Positions 14,999 to 23,665 of a stretch of DNA of 64,000 nucleotides are shown piece by piece. Position numbers and translations under genes: made by a program. This DNA comes from Leyella stercorea (GTDB lineage Bacteria; Bacteroidota; Bacteroidia; Bacteroidales; Bacteroidaceae): NCBI RefSeq assembly GCF_021531655.1, contig NZ_JADYUF010000001.1, positions 62,001 to 126,000 of the forward strand, in the 5' to 3' direction. Within the stretch, counting starts at the first letter, position 1; each line of letters starts with the position of its first letter. The notes under the pieces were generated by a model, which was given only the letters and a program-made list of their open reading frames with translations, was not told where the DNA came from and did no database searches.

Positions 14999-16033
14999 AT
15001 GAAAGCATACACATACATTGAGAAAGGTAACTTTGCCTTAATTGAGAAACATAAACCTGAATTGCAAGCCTCTACAGATGCTATAGTACGAGTGTCGCTG
15101 AGCAGTATCTGCTCAAGCGACCTCCATATAAAGCATGGCAGCGTACCAAGAGCTGTACCTGGTATTACGGTAGGTCATGAGATGGTGGGCGTTGTAGAAG
15201 AGACTGGAAGCGACGTTAAAGGTGTGAAGACAGGCGACCGCGTGACTGTGAACGTAGAGACATTCTGTGGCGAGTGCTTCTATTGCCAACACGGATATGT
15301 CAACAACTGCACGTCGCCTCATGGCGGTTGGGCTCTCGGTTGCCGTATAGACGGAGGCCAGACAGAGTATGTACGTGTGCCATTGGCAACACAAGGGTTG
15401 AACCGCATTCCTGACAACGTTACTGACGAGCAGGCCCTGTTTGTGGGCGACGTATTGGCAACCGGCTTTTGGGCTGCACGCATAAGTGAGATAACCGAGG
15501 AGGATACGGTGCTAATTATTGGTGCAGGCCCTACAGGAATATGCGCTCTGCTCTGCGTCATGCTCAAACAACCAAAGCGCATTGTTGTGTGCGAGCCGTC
15601 TGAAGAACGCCGCAATTTTGTCAAGAAGCATTATCCAGAAGTGCTGCTCACTACTCCCGACGAATGTCTGGACTTCGTTAAGGCCAACAGCGACCATAAC
15701 GGTGCCGATCGTGTACTGGAGGTGGCAGGAGCAAAGACTACATTCGAGTTGGCATGGCAATGCGCTCGTCCTAATGCCATTGTAACGGTCGTTGCTCTCT
15801 ACGACGAGGCTCAGACGCTTCCATTGCCCAACATGTATGGCAAGAACCTAACATTCAAGACGGGTGGAGTGGACGGATGCGACTGCGAAGAAGTGCTCCG
15901 ATTTATCGAACAGGGAAAAATTGACACTACCCCACTCATCACCCATCGTTTTCCGTTGAGCCAGATTGAAGAAGCTTACCGTATATTCGAAAACAAGGAA
16001 GACGGAGTAATCAAGATTGCTATAAATTGTTGA
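14999..16033 (+). CDS. Zinc-dependent alcohol dehydrogenase family protein
   Basis: This 344-residue medium-chain dehydrogenase oxidises an alcohol with NAD(P) in the cytoplasm. Catalytic zinc ligands are Cys38 (SSICSSD) and His60-Glu61 (GHE). The structural zinc site Cys90, Cys93, Cys96 and Cys104 is complete. The Rossmann loop is GAGPTG (175-180), and an acidic Glu199 after the second strand suggests NAD rather than NADP. The family contains sorbitol, threonine and simple alcohol dehydrogenases, and I cannot choose among them. pabB follows after 33 bases on the same strand. Confidence 0.88.
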   Translation: MKAYTYIEKGNFALIEKHKPELQASTDAIVRVSLSSICSSDLHIKHGSVPRAVPGITVGHEMVGVVEETGSDVKGVKTGDRVTVNVETFCGECFYCQHGYVNNCTSPHGGWALGCRIDGGQTEYVRVPLATQGLNRIPDNVTDEQALFVGDVLATGFWAARISEITEEDTVLIIGAGPTGICALLCVMLKQPKRIVVCEPSEERRNFVKKHYPEVLLTTPDECLDFVKANSDHNGADRVLEVAGAKTTFELAWQCARPNAIVTVVALYDEAQTLPLPNMYGKNLTFKTGGVDGCDCEEVLRFIEQGKIDTTPLITHRFPLSQIEEAYRIFENKEDGVIKIAINC

Positions 16034-16066
16034 TCCTGACGACTGGGAAAAGAGCCTTACCTTAGT

Positions 16067-17086
16067 ATGAAACAAGAAATTATCAACAGCATAAACATTC
16101 TTGCAAAAGAAAACGAACCTTTCCTGTTTGTCATCAGCTACGATGGTGACGATGCTTACGTCAGCCGACTGACAGACATCGACCCACAATTCTGTATGTA
16201 CGACTTTGAAGGTATCAGCAATATTGCTGGCTGTGACACCAACAACTCCCCTCTCCCATCGACAATTCGCTGGGAGGTTGATACTCCTGCTTACGAGGAT
16301 TATGCCCATAGCTTCAACATAGTCAAGAGCAATATGCTGGCAGGCAACAGCTATCTGGCTAATCTCACCTGCAGAGTGCCGATTAGGTGCAATCTCTCGA
16401 TTTATGATATTTTCGCCCATTCCAAAGGCAAATACAAACTACTGCTAAGAGGCGAAAAGAAACAAGGAAAGCGCTTTGTATGCTTCTCGCCCGAGAGTTT
16501 TCTGCGTATCAGAAACGGGCGCATATATTCCTACCCGATGAAAGGAACGATTGACGCTTCCTTGCCCAACGCTGGGCAAGAACTGATAAACGACAAGAAG
16601 GAGGCAGCCGAACATGCCACTATTGTAGACCTTATCCGCAACGACTTGAGTCGTGTGGCTACAGACGTAAGGGTTGACAAATACCGCTACATTGACACTC
16701 TGTACACCAACAAGGGCGATATTCTGCAAACAAGTTCCGAGATAAGCGGACTGCTGCCTGACAACTATAGTGAGCATCTGGGCGAGATTATAGCCGCACA
16801 ACTTCCTGCCGGATCAATAACCGGTGCTCCCAAAAAGAAAACCATAGAGATAATCAATGAAGCGGAAGTCTATGACCGTGGTTTCTACACAGGTGTGATG
16901 GGAATCTTCAGCAACGGTGAACTCAATTCAGCCGTAATGATAAGGTTTGTAGAGGAAGACAAGCAAGGCATAGTATTTAAGGCAGGTGGTGGCATTACAG
17001 CCAAGAGCGATTGCCGTAAGGAGTTCGAAGAGGTGCTGCAAAAGATTTATCTGCCCATCGCAGTAGATAAAGTAGCTGGAACGTAA
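16067..17086 (+). CDS. pabB: Aminodeoxychorismate synthase component I
   Basis: PabB uses ammonia from PabA to turn chorismate into aminodeoxychorismate, a step towards p-aminobenzoate and folate. The 339-residue protein consists of the chorismate-binding domain. Visible motifs are DLIRNDLSRVA, LPAGSITGAPKKKT (from residue 246), GFYTGVMGIF and the C-terminal KAGGGITAKSDCRKEFEE. It lacks the longer N-terminal domain of anthranilate synthase TrpE, which favours PabB; the PIKGT-like position reads PMKGT. No pabA or pabC lies next to it, although pabC often follows in related genomes. Confidence 0.88.
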   Translation: MKQEIINSINILAKENEPFLFVISYDGDDAYVSRLTDIDPQFCMYDFEGISNIAGCDTNNSPLPSTIRWEVDTPAYEDYAHSFNIVKSNMLAGNSYLANLTCRVPIRCNLSIYDIFAHSKGKYKLLLRGEKKQGKRFVCFSPESFLRIRNGRIYSYPMKGTIDASLPNAGQELINDKKEAAEHATIVDLIRNDLSRVATDVRVDKYRYIDTLYTNKGDILQTSSEISGLLPDNYSEHLGEIIAAQLPAGSITGAPKKKTIEIINEAEVYDRGFYTGVMGIFSNGELNSAVMIRFVEEDKQGIVFKAGGGITAKSDCRKEFEEVLQKIYLPIAVDKVAGT

Positions 17087-17135
17087 TTATCAGACAAAGA
17101 AATAATAAAGGCAAAAATGCGAATATTCATTTTAA

Positions 17136-18479
17136 ATGACTACAATTATGAACAAAACTTCATTTAGTGTGAAGTCAGCCCTATGGCTGATACTGTTGCT
17201 TCTCTTGCCTTTGCAGATTATAGCTGCAGAACTTGGAGAGGCAGGCAAACGTCTTACTGCGTTGCCAGGAGTAAGTGATGTCGAGTCGTTGAAGAGCAAG
17301 CATTTTCAGGAGAAGTACGTGTTCTTCATCAAGCAGCAACTTGATGCCAAGGATTCTGCTAAGGGCAATTTCGAACAGAGAGTGATATTGTGCCATCGCG
17401 GATTCAGCCGTCCCACAGTACTGGTTACTGAGGGCTATAATGCCAACTATGGATTGCGCGAAGACTATATTGAGGAACTGTCACAGATATTCAATACAAA
17501 CATCGTACTGGTGGAATATCGCTACTTCGACAAGTCAATGCCTACACCTTGCAACTGGGACTATCTTACCGTAGAAAACTCGCTCTATGACCTGCATAAT
17601 GTCAACCAGACACTGCACGCTCTGTACAAAGGAAAATGGATTGCTACGGGAATAAGCAAGGGCGGACAGACCACAATGTTCTATCGCTCTTACTTCCCCG
17701 ACGACGTTGATATTTCGGTGCCATACGTAGCTCCGCTTAATAGAAGTGTGGAAGACGGCCGACACGAAAAGTTCCTGCAGCACAAGGTATCGACTAAAGA
17801 AAATCGTAAAAAAGTGCTCGACTTTCAGTTTCTGCTATTCAAGCGCAAGTCAACACTATTGCCTATGTTCGAAGAATACTGCCACAAACAACATTACACA
17901 TTCAATGCACCCATAGGCGAGATTTTCGACTTCTCCGTGTTTGAATATGCTTTTGCCTTTTGGCAGTGGGGCTACGACATAAACGAGATTCCCACTATCG
18001 AAGCTACAGACAAACAGGTGTTCGACTATTGGATAAATATATGTGATCCTAACTATTTCTCCAATCAGAATGTCTTTATGTCGTTTAACGTTCAGGCTGC
18101 AAAAGAACTCGGATATTACGGCTATTACACTAAGCCTTTCAGGAGATTCTTCAAACGTAATCTAAGCATTAAAACTGCCAAGGGCTATCTCAGATACTTG
18201 ATATTGCCTAAGGGCACGGAGAACACTAAGTTCTCATCATCGCTCTACAAATTCACGGTAGACTATCTCACACACAACGACCCTAAAATGGTTTATATAT
18301 ATGGCGACATCGACCCCTGGACCGCCTCCGGCATATACGGCCTACCATTCACTAAGAGCAAAAAAAATCTGCATGTATATATGCATAAGGGAGGCTCACA
18401 CCTAACACGTATACTCTCATTCCCCGAGTCTGAGCGACAGGAAATCATCAATCTCATTGACAAGTGGTTGAAAGAATAG
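17136..18479 (+). CDS. Exported serine peptidase, S37/S28-type
   Basis: The 447-residue precursor has a signal peptide (about residues 13-30) and an alpha/beta-hydrolase fold. The nucleophile is Ser174 in ATGISKGGQTT; the acid is Asp391 or Asp393 in YGDIDPWTA, and His422 is in KGGSHLTRI. This arrangement matches prolyl tripeptidyl-aminopeptidases (PS-10 family S37, related to S28), which release N-terminal tripeptides and support peptide feeding. An alternative start at 17148 would lose four residues without changing the signal peptide. A hairpin lies after the stop. Confidence 0.83.
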   Translation: MTTIMNKTSFSVKSALWLILLLLLPLQIIAAELGEAGKRLTALPGVSDVESLKSKHFQEKYVFFIKQQLDAKDSAKGNFEQRVILCHRGFSRPTVLVTEGYNANYGLREDYIEELSQIFNTNIVLVEYRYFDKSMPTPCNWDYLTVENSLYDLHNVNQTLHALYKGKWIATGISKGGQTTMFYRSYFPDDVDISVPYVAPLNRSVEDGRHEKFLQHKVSTKENRKKVLDFQFLLFKRKSTLLPMFEEYCHKQHYTFNAPIGEIFDFSVFEYAFAFWQWGYDINEIPTIEATDKQVFDYWINICDPNYFSNQNVFMSFNVQAAKELGYYGYYTKPFRRFFKRNLSIKTAKGYLRYLILPKGTENTKFSSSLYKFTVDYLTHNDPKMVYIYGDIDPWTASGIYGLPFTKSKKNLHVYMHKGGSHLTRILSFPESERQEIINLIDKWLKE

Positions 18480-18504
18480 CAAAAGTCAAAAAAAAAATAG
18501 CAAA

Positions 18505-18556
18505 CGCCATGTAAAGGTAAAGCATAAATCATAAATGCTTAAATCTTTACAGGGCG
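18505..18556. terminator. Hairpin between convergent genes
   Basis: Bases from 18505 (CGCCATGTAAAG) pair imperfectly with those ending at 18556 (CTTTACAGGGCG), with inner pairs AGCAT/ATGCT. It resembles the REP-like inverted repeat at 44799-44851 and could stop transcription in both directions. Confidence 0.55.
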
Positions 18557-18584
18557 TAAGTTTTGAATGTGGAATGTGAAATGT

Positions 18585-18992
18585 TTAGTCTATCTCCTCG
18601 TCAGCCTCATAACCTCCCATTTCGCGAATGACATTCTTCAGCGTTGTATATTGCTGATAAAGGTGGTTAACGGGTTCCTCACCCTTAGTATAGTCGTGCA
18701 TCGGAGCCTTGAGGAAGAAGCTGAGGAAGCGCTGTGTACCGTAAGCACGTGCAGCGAGGTCGCTCAGCATAGTAAGGTCGAGCAGCAATGGAGCGGCAAG
18801 AATAGAGTCACGACAGAGGAAGTTTATCTTAATCTGCATAGGATAGCCAATCCATCCGAAGATGTCGATGTTGTCCCATCCCTCCTTGTTGTCGTTACGA
18901 GGCGGATAGTAGTTGATGCGTACCTTGTGATAGTACTGTGTGTCCTCGTCCTCGCCATAGCCTAAGCAGTTGACGATAGCGCAATCTTTTAG
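18585..18992 (-). pseudogene. ino1: Inositol-3-phosphate synthase, C-terminal fragment
   Basis: The minus strand reads DCAIVNCLGYGEDEDTQYYH, then KVRINYYPPRNDNKEGWDNI and PMQIKINFLCRDSILAAPLL, down to GGYEADEEID. This is the C-terminal part of bacterial myo-inositol-1-phosphate synthase, about 135 codons of the roughly 430 expected. The frame closes upstream with a TGA at 18993-18995, where the DNA becomes a dispersed repeat. The NAD-binding domain is missing, so the fragment cannot be an active synthase. Either the gene was truncated by recombination with the repeat or the assembly joined two repeat copies wrongly. Confidence 0.85.
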
Positions 18993-19113
18993 TCACGAAT
19001 TTATCATGAATTGACCATGAAGTATTGGGGAAAACATTAGCTTCCCGTGTTGCTTGCTCAGACTATGGCGAGGACGCCATAGCCTCCTACATTACCAAGC
19101 AATAGCACCTCCA
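18947..19113. repeat. Dispersed element, copy A
   Basis: The segment runs from ino1-like sequence (18947-18978) through CACGAATT/CATGAATT-rich DNA to an inner hairpin (CTATGGCG 19063-19070 with CGCCATAG 19075-19082). The same order recurs at 21843-22010 with roughly 85-90% identity by eye. It looks like a non-coding repeat, not a transposase-bearing element. Confidence 0.7.
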
Positions 19114-19370
19114 ACATTCGTGAGATTAGCGAAATTCGTGGTGAAAAACTCAACACGAATCGCACGAATCACACGAATTATCCGCATCTAAATTCATGGA
19201 CGATTCATGATAAATTCGTGACTAAAACGCACCCAACATTCGTGAGATTAGTGAAATTTGTGGTGAAGCAACACAACACGAATCACACGAATTATCCACA
19301 TCTAAATTCATGGTCAATTCATGATAAATTCGTGACTAAAACGCACCCAACATTCGTGGTGAGATAGCGA
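19114..19370. repeat. Tandem CACGAAT-rich repeat, units of 122 and 114 bases
   Basis: ACATTCGTG begins at 19114, 19236 and 19350. The first two units are near-identical and end with GTGACTAAAACGCACCCA; the third is cut after about 20 bases. Each contains short alternating copies of CACGAAT and its complement. No gene is present. Confidence 0.75.
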
Positions 19371-19383
19371 GCGTACGCAGACG

Positions 19384-19430
19384 AAAAAAGGAGACCAAGC
19401 CAGTTGAATGACTTAGTCTCCTTTGCCCTA
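19384..19430 (-). terminator. Terminator of infC-rpmI-rplT
   Basis: On the minus strand AAAGGAGACTAAG pairs with CTTGGTCTCCTTT (one mismatch) and is followed by six T in a row. It lies 46 bases after the rplT stop. Confidence 0.85.
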
Positions 19431-19470
19431 TATAGATGGTTATAGGATTCCCTTAATTGTGAGGCGAATT

Positions 19471-19815
19471 TTACTTCACCTTCTCAACGATGGCCTTGAA
19501 AGCCTCAGGGTTGTTGACAGCGAGGTCAGCGAGCACCTTGCGGTTGATCTCGATGCCTGCCTTGTGCAGAGCGCCCATGAGAGTAGAGTAGCTCATGTTC
19601 TCAAGACGAGCTGCAGCGTTGATACGCTGGATCCACAGAGCGCGGAAGTTGCGCTTCTTGTTGCGGCGGTCACGATATGCGTATGTGAGACCCTTCTCCC
19701 AGGTATTCTTGGCTACTGTCCAAACATTCTTGCGTGCACCATAGTAACCCTTGGTGAGTTTCAGGATTCTTGTTCTCTTTGCTTTAGAAGCAACATGATT
19801 GACTGATCTTGGCAT
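19471..19815 (-). CDS. rplT: 50S ribosomal protein L20
   Basis: L20 binds 23S rRNA early in assembly of the large subunit. The 114-residue protein starts [20 protein letters not shown] and contains the family stretch [20 protein letters not shown] and [19 protein letters not shown]. Length is normal. It is the last gene of infC-rpmI-rplT, 36 bases after rpmI, and a strong terminator follows. In other bacteria L20 represses this operon through a leader structure; I see no clear copy of that structure here. Confidence 0.97.
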   Translation of the reverse strand: MPRSVNHVASKAKRTRILKLTKGYYGARKNVWTVAKNTWEKGLTYAYRDRRNKKRNFRALWIQRINAAARLENMSYSTLMGALHKAGIEINRKVLADLAVNNPEAFKAIVEKVK

Positions 19816-19851
19816 AGTTTCTTTTTTCCTTTAAATGTTTGACTAATTAAA

Positions 19852-20049
19852 TTAACGGAGGCAGAGCAAGTCGCGAACCTGCTTCAAGTTTGAACGGTCT
19901 ACGATAGTCTCACCAAGGAGATTTCTCTTCTGCTTCTTTGTCTTCTTAGTCAGGATGTGACTGTGGAAAGCGTGATGACGCTTGATCTTACCTGTTCCGG
20001 TAAAGCGGAATCTCTTCTTTGCACCGGAGTTAGTCTTAACTTTTGGCAT
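19852..20049 (-). CDS. rpmI: 50S ribosomal protein L35
   Basis: L35 is a small basic protein of the large subunit. The 65 residues begin [20 protein letters not shown] and include [22 protein letters not shown], which is diagnostic. It sits between infC and rplT in the usual order, about 100 bases after infC. Confidence 0.97.
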   Translation of the reverse strand: MPKVKTNSGAKKRFRFTGTGKIKRHHAFHSHILTKKTKKQKRNLLGETIVDRSNLKQVRDLLCLR

Positions 20050-20149
20050 TTTTTTGTTTGTTTAAATTGTTATTTATTTATGTGTGGCAACGCATATACC
20101 AGGGCGTTACGCACAACGTATCATGTTGTCTTTCTAATATTGGGACGGC

Positions 20150-20833
20150 TTATTCCTCACCCTTGAGAGCCTTGAGGGCCTCTGCGCTCACCTTGGCGTT
20201 GGCAAGGAGTCCGCCGTTTGCCGGCATTGCATTCTCCTCAATGTCCTTGGTGGTCTTGGCTTCTGCCTCACGCTTTTCGCGGTCGAGCTTCTGCTGGCTC
20301 TTCTTCACCACGCCTGCCTTCTTCGGAGCGAGATAGAGGAACATCTTCTTGCCGTCGAGCTTAGGCAGCTGCTCTACCTTGGCGTACTCCTCCAGGTCGT
20401 TGGCAAAACGCAGCAAGAGAACTTCGCCCTGCTCCTTGAAGAGGATTGAACGGCCACGGAAGAAAACGTATGCACGTACCTTGTTGCCCTCGCTGAGGAA
20501 CTCCTGCGCATGCTTGAGCTTGAAGTTGTAGTCGTGCTCATCGGTCTGAGGTCCGAAACGGATTTCCTTCACCTCAACCTTCACCTGCTTAGCCTTCATC
20601 TCCTTGGCATGTTTCTTCTGCTGATAGAGGAACTTGCTGTAGTCAATGAGACGACAAACCGGGGGCTGGGCATTGGGTGAAATCTCAACAAGGTCTACAC
20701 CTTGCTCTCTCGCCATGTCCAAAGCATGACGTGTAGGCATAACGGTAGAGTTACCGTCACTTACTATACGTACTTCCCGAACGCGAATCTGCTCGTTCAC
20801 GCGGTACTGGTTTTTCATTTTGTCATTCTTCAT
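20150..20833 (-). CDS. infC: Translation initiation factor IF-3
   Basis: IF-3 binds the 30S subunit and checks start-codon pairing. The 227-residue protein has the N-terminal domain ([15 protein letters not shown]), the linker, and the C-terminal domain ([20 protein letters not shown]). About 45 extra residues at the C-terminus, rich in Lys, Glu and Ala, exceed the E. coli protein (180 aa). The start used here is an ordinary ATG at 20833; a second ATG six codons on ([10 protein letters not shown]) is possible. The promoter lies just upstream. Confidence 0.96.
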   Translation of the reverse strand: MKNDKMKNQYRVNEQIRVREVRIVSDGNSTVMPTRHALDMAREQGVDLVEISPNAQPPVCRLIDYSKFLYQQKKHAKEMKAKQVKVEVKEIRFGPQTDEHDYNFKLKHAQEFLSEGNKVRAYVFFRGRSILFKEQGEVLLLRFANDLEEYAKVEQLPKLDGKKMFLYLAPKKAGVVKKSQQKLDREKREAEAKTTKDIEENAMPANGGLLANAKVSAEALKALKGEE

Positions 20834-20871
20834 TAAACTATTTTTGATAAAGCTGTATTTAAAAGCGGGTG

Positions 20872-20902
20872 CAAAGTTACCCTTTTTCAGTCAATCAGCA
20901 AA
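20872..20902 (-). promoter_or_regulatory. Consensus promoter of infC-rpmI-rplT
   Basis: On the minus strand TTTG (20902-20899), a 19-base spacer and TAACTTTG (20879-20872) match the consensus. Confidence 0.85.
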
Positions 20903-20999
20903 ATATTTGTTGTGTTTTTTTGCCTTTCTGCCCCAAAGTTCGGAGTTTTTAATTAATTTTGCATTATCTTCAAGCAATATTCATACATATTTATATAAA

Positions 21000-21335
21000 A
21001 TGATGCAATCTATATTTATGGACATTATGCCGTCGCTCCATTTCACGGGCCTTGTGCTGGCGGTCGGCACATTTCTCATCATTGGGCTGTTCCACCCTAT
21101 CGTCATCAAGATTGAATACCATTTCGGCACTCGCCTGTGGTGGGTGTTCCTGCTTGCAGGCATAGGCTTCATAGCCACAGCCATGATTGTTGCCAATGTC
21201 ATTATCTCTGCCCTGCTGGGCGTGGTGGGTGCCTCGTGCCTGTGGAGCATAGGCGAGATTATTGAGCAGCGCCAGCGTGTCAAGAAGGGATGGTTTCCGA
21301 TGAACCCCAAGCGAAAGGAGGAGTATGAAGACTGA
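21000..21335 (+). CDS. DUF4491 family membrane protein
   Basis: The 111-residue protein has three hydrophobic segments (LHFTGLVLAVGTFLIIGLF, LWWVFLLAGIGFIATAMIVA, VIISALLGVVGASCLWSIGE) and a charged tail ending RKEEYED. It matches the DUF4491 family common in Bacteroidetes, function unknown. I place the start at 21000 (or 21003, or MDIMPSL at 21018); the frame is open further upstream but runs through promoter-like DNA (TAATTTTG at 20954). Its end overlaps rlmH by 11 bases, so the two are translationally coupled. Confidence 0.75.
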   Translation: MMQSIFMDIMPSLHFTGLVLAVGTFLIIGLFHPIVIKIEYHFGTRLWWVFLLAGIGFIATAMIVANVIISALLGVVGASCLWSIGEIIEQRQRVKKGWFPMNPKRKEEYED

Positions 21336-21795
21336 ACTCATTATGGTGGGCAAGACCGTTGACAAACTCTACACAAAGGGCATCAGCGACTATCAGGAGC
21401 GCATAGGCCACTACATACCGTTCAACATCACCGTGATTCCGGCGCTCAAGAACACAAAGAGCCTGTCGGAAGACCAGCAGAAACAGGCCGAGGGCGAGCT
21501 CATCCTGCGACTCATCCAGCCGTCGGACACGGTGGTTCTGCTCGACGAGCACGGAGCCGAACGCACAAGCATGGAGATGGCTGCATGGCTGACACGCAAG
21601 CAGCAGACAGCACGCCGACTGGTGTTCATCATAGGCGGTCCGTACGGATTCTCAGCCGACGTGTACAGCCGTGCCGACGAGAAGATTTCGCTCTCGCGCA
21701 TGACGTTCTCTCACCAGATGGTACGCCTGATCTTCACCGAGCAACTCTACCGCGCCTGCACCATCATTCGCGGCGAAAGCTACCACCATGAGTAA
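21325..21795 (+). CDS. rlmH: 23S rRNA (pseudouridine-1915-N3)-methyltransferase
   Basis: RlmH methylates pseudouridine 1915 in helix 69 of 23S rRNA using S-adenosylmethionine. The 156-residue protein has the SPOUT fold; the cofactor loop is FIIGGPYGFS and the C-terminal knot is SLSRMTFSHQMVRLIFTEQL, then YRACTIIRGESYHHE. Length is typical. Dispersed repeat DNA begins about 35 bases after the stop. Confidence 0.97.
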   Translation: MKTELIMVGKTVDKLYTKGISDYQERIGHYIPFNITVIPALKNTKSLSEDQQKQAEGELILRLIQPSDTVVLLDEHGAERTSMEMAAWLTRKQQTARRLVFIIGGPYGFSADVYSRADEKISLSRMTFSHQMVRLIFTEQLYRACTIIRGESYHHE

Positions 21796-21830
21796 TAAGG
21801 AATCTTGACTTGAAGAATTTTGTTAACCAT

Positions 21831-22050
21831 AGGAGGCTATGGCGTCCTCGCCGTAGCCTAAGCAGTTGACGATAACACATTCTTTAAGTCACGAATTATC
21901 CATGAATTATTCATGAATTTTGGGAAAGACATTAGCTTCCCCATTATGCTTGCTCAGACTATGGAGAGGACGCCATAGCCTCCTACATTACCAAGCAATA
22001 GCACCTCCAGCATTCGTGTGATTAGTGAAATTCGTGGTGAAGCAAACACA
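21831..22050. repeat. Dispersed element, copy B
   Basis: It starts with a hairpin (AGGCTATGGCG, TCCT, CGCCGTAGCCT) and continues with CTAAGCAGTTGACGATA, CACGAATT/CATGAATT tracts, a second hairpin near 21959-21978, and a CACGAAT-rich tail. Bases 21843-21874 match 32 bases of ino1 (18947-18978) with one difference. Together with copy A it flanks the infC to rlmH block. Confidence 0.7.
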
Positions 22051-22132
22051 ACACGAATCACACGAATAATTCATGGTCAATTCGTGATAATTCGTGACCG
22101 ATACCCAACGTCGTCTTTTGTCACGAATTAAG

Positions 22133-22170
22133 CAAGCTGTAGGATGCCATGCCCTACTACAGCTTGTTTC
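22133..22170 (+). terminator. Hairpin terminator on the rlmH side
   Basis: CAAGCTGTAG (22133-22142) pairs with CTACAGCTTG (22157-22166), followed by a short T-run. It lies between rlmH and the convergent lrgB. Confidence 0.65.
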
Positions 22171-22200
22171 ACGTCTTAACAATTCAAAACTCAAAATTCT

Positions 22201-22893
22201 TCACACTCCCAACAGCGGCAGTATCGACGGGGTGAGAAGCGAGGTGAAGATGCCGTTGAGCGTGAGTCCCAGACTGGCGTAGGCACCATGCACCTGACTG
22301 CGGTCCATCGACGTGGCTGTGCCTATGGCGTGGGCTGCCGTTCCCATCGACAGACCCTGTGCCACGGGATTCTTGACACGTGCAAAACCCATTGTGCGAT
22401 AGCCACATACTGCACACATCAGTCCAACCGAAACCACAACGGCAGCCGTGAGCGACGGAATGCCGCCTACAGCCTTGGTCACCTCCATGGCGATAGGCGT
22501 TGTGACCGACTTGGAAGCGAGCGACAGAATCACCTCGCGCGAGGCTCCCAACTCCTTGGCTATCCATACCACGGACACCACGCCCACAACGCAACCTGCC
22601 AGTTCGGAAAGAAGAATCGGCGTGAGCTGCTTCTTTATCGTAGACAGCTGCATGTACAAAGGCACACCCAATGCCACTACTGCCGGACGCAACCAGAACT
22701 CTATCATATGACCACCCTTGTTGTACGTCTCATAGCTCACTCCCGTCAACTTCAGGAAGGCTATTATGCACACTATCGACACAAGCACGGGGTTCATTAT
22801 CACCCAACCAGTCATCCGACGCAGCAACTTACCCACAAAGTAAGAGCCGAACGTAAGGGCTATCAGAAAAAAATCGTTTGAGAAATATTCCAT
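22201..22893 (-). CDS. lrgB: LrgB family membrane protein
   Basis: This 230-residue inner-membrane protein is the partner of LrgA/CidA. It begins MEYFSNDFFLIALTFGSYF and has about six hydrophobic segments. The family signatures SLASKSVTTPIAMEVTKAVGG and GTAAHAIGTA are both present. The LrgAB pair is linked to murein hydrolase control and, in some bacteria and plants, to export of pyruvate or glycolate. It follows lrgA after 88 bases on the same strand. Confidence 0.93.
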   Translation of the reverse strand: MEYFSNDFFLIALTFGSYFVGKLLRRMTGWVIMNPVLVSIVCIIAFLKLTGVSYETYNKGGHMIEFWLRPAVVALGVPLYMQLSTIKKQLTPILLSELAGCVVGVVSVVWIAKELGASREVILSLASKSVTTPIAMEVTKAVGGIPSLTAAVVVSVGLMCAVCGYRTMGFARVKNPVAQGLSMGTAAHAIGTATSMDRSQVHGAYASLGLTLNGIFTSLLTPSILPLLGV

Positions 22894-22981
22894 TGTTTTC
22901 GTTATCCTTTTTTTATATCTATCCCCCCTGGGGACTTCTATCTTAGTTTACTGAATTTTCGCTTGCGAAACTTATATTAGT

Positions 22982-23350
22982 TTATTCCTTTGTCTCGCCC
23001 TTTATCTTGTCCTTCGCCTTGCCGTAGCACTGGTGAACCCATCCCGTCACGGCGAGAACAAGCACGGTAGAGATAACCGAAGCTGCCACAATAGGCACAA
23101 ACTCAGCCTTGATAATGTCGAAGTAGAGCATCACAGCCACTCCTGGCGGCACAAAGAAGAACCCGATGTTGCTGACAAGGAAGTCGCTTATGCTGCGCAC
23201 CCACTCAAGGCGTATTATCTTGAGCTGGAGCAAGAGCGTGAGCAGAAGCATGCCGATTATGCTCGACGGCAGAGGGATGTGGGTGAGGTAAATCAAGAGT
23301 TCACCCACAGCAAGGCAACCGAAGAGGATTGCCAACTGACGAATCATCAT
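22982..23350 (-). CDS. lrgA: CidA/LrgA family holin-like protein
   Basis: The 122-residue protein has four hydrophobic segments and the family core LPSSIIGMLLLTLLLQLKII, followed by VSNIGFFFVPPGVAVMLYFD. It is thought to form oligomers in the inner membrane and to act with LrgB. It comes first in the pair, with a -7 element 56 bases upstream. No LytSR-type regulator is adjacent. Confidence 0.92.
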   Translation of the reverse strand: MMIRQLAILFGCLAVGELLIYLTHIPLPSSIIGMLLLTLLLQLKIIRLEWVRSISDFLVSNIGFFFVPPGVAVMLYFDIIKAEFVPIVAASVISTVLVLAVTGWVHQCYGKAKDKIKGETKE

Positions 23351-23405
23351 AGTGTTTGGGATTATAAGTGTTGATTATTCCTGTGAAAACTAATGTTATG
23401 GACGG

Positions 23406-23413
23406 CAAAGGTA
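23406..23413 (-). promoter_or_regulatory. -7 element of the lrgAB promoter
   Basis: The minus strand reads TACCTTTG. The -33 position has only a partial match. Confidence 0.5.
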
Positions 23414-23529
23414 AGGATTTACGTCCAATGAAGACAATGGAATGCAAATATAATACAGCAGGACACAAATATAGTGATATAAATCAAAAAAAAACACCAC
23501 TTCTATCATTATCACCCGAAATAACAGAT

Positions 23530-23576
23530 GAACATAAAAACCCGTCGCATAGCTGAAATGAACTATACAACGGGTT
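23530..23576 (-). terminator. Terminator of the ATP synthase operon
   Basis: On the minus strand AACCCGTTGTATAG pairs with CTATGCGACGGGTT (14 pairs, two G-U), followed by a T-run. It lies 90 bases after the atpG stop. Confidence 0.85.
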
Positions 23577-23665
23577 CTCTATAATATCTGGCGGAGAGCT
23601 GCCCCTGCCCTAAACATCAGTAGGATAATTGTCCCCTGCCCTATTCCTATTGGCTCATTAGCGGT

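Noticed and set aside
18567..18965. 132-codon plus-strand frame over the ino1 fragment
   Set aside because: The minus strand clearly encodes the C-terminus of inositol-3-phosphate synthase; the plus frame is its shadow.
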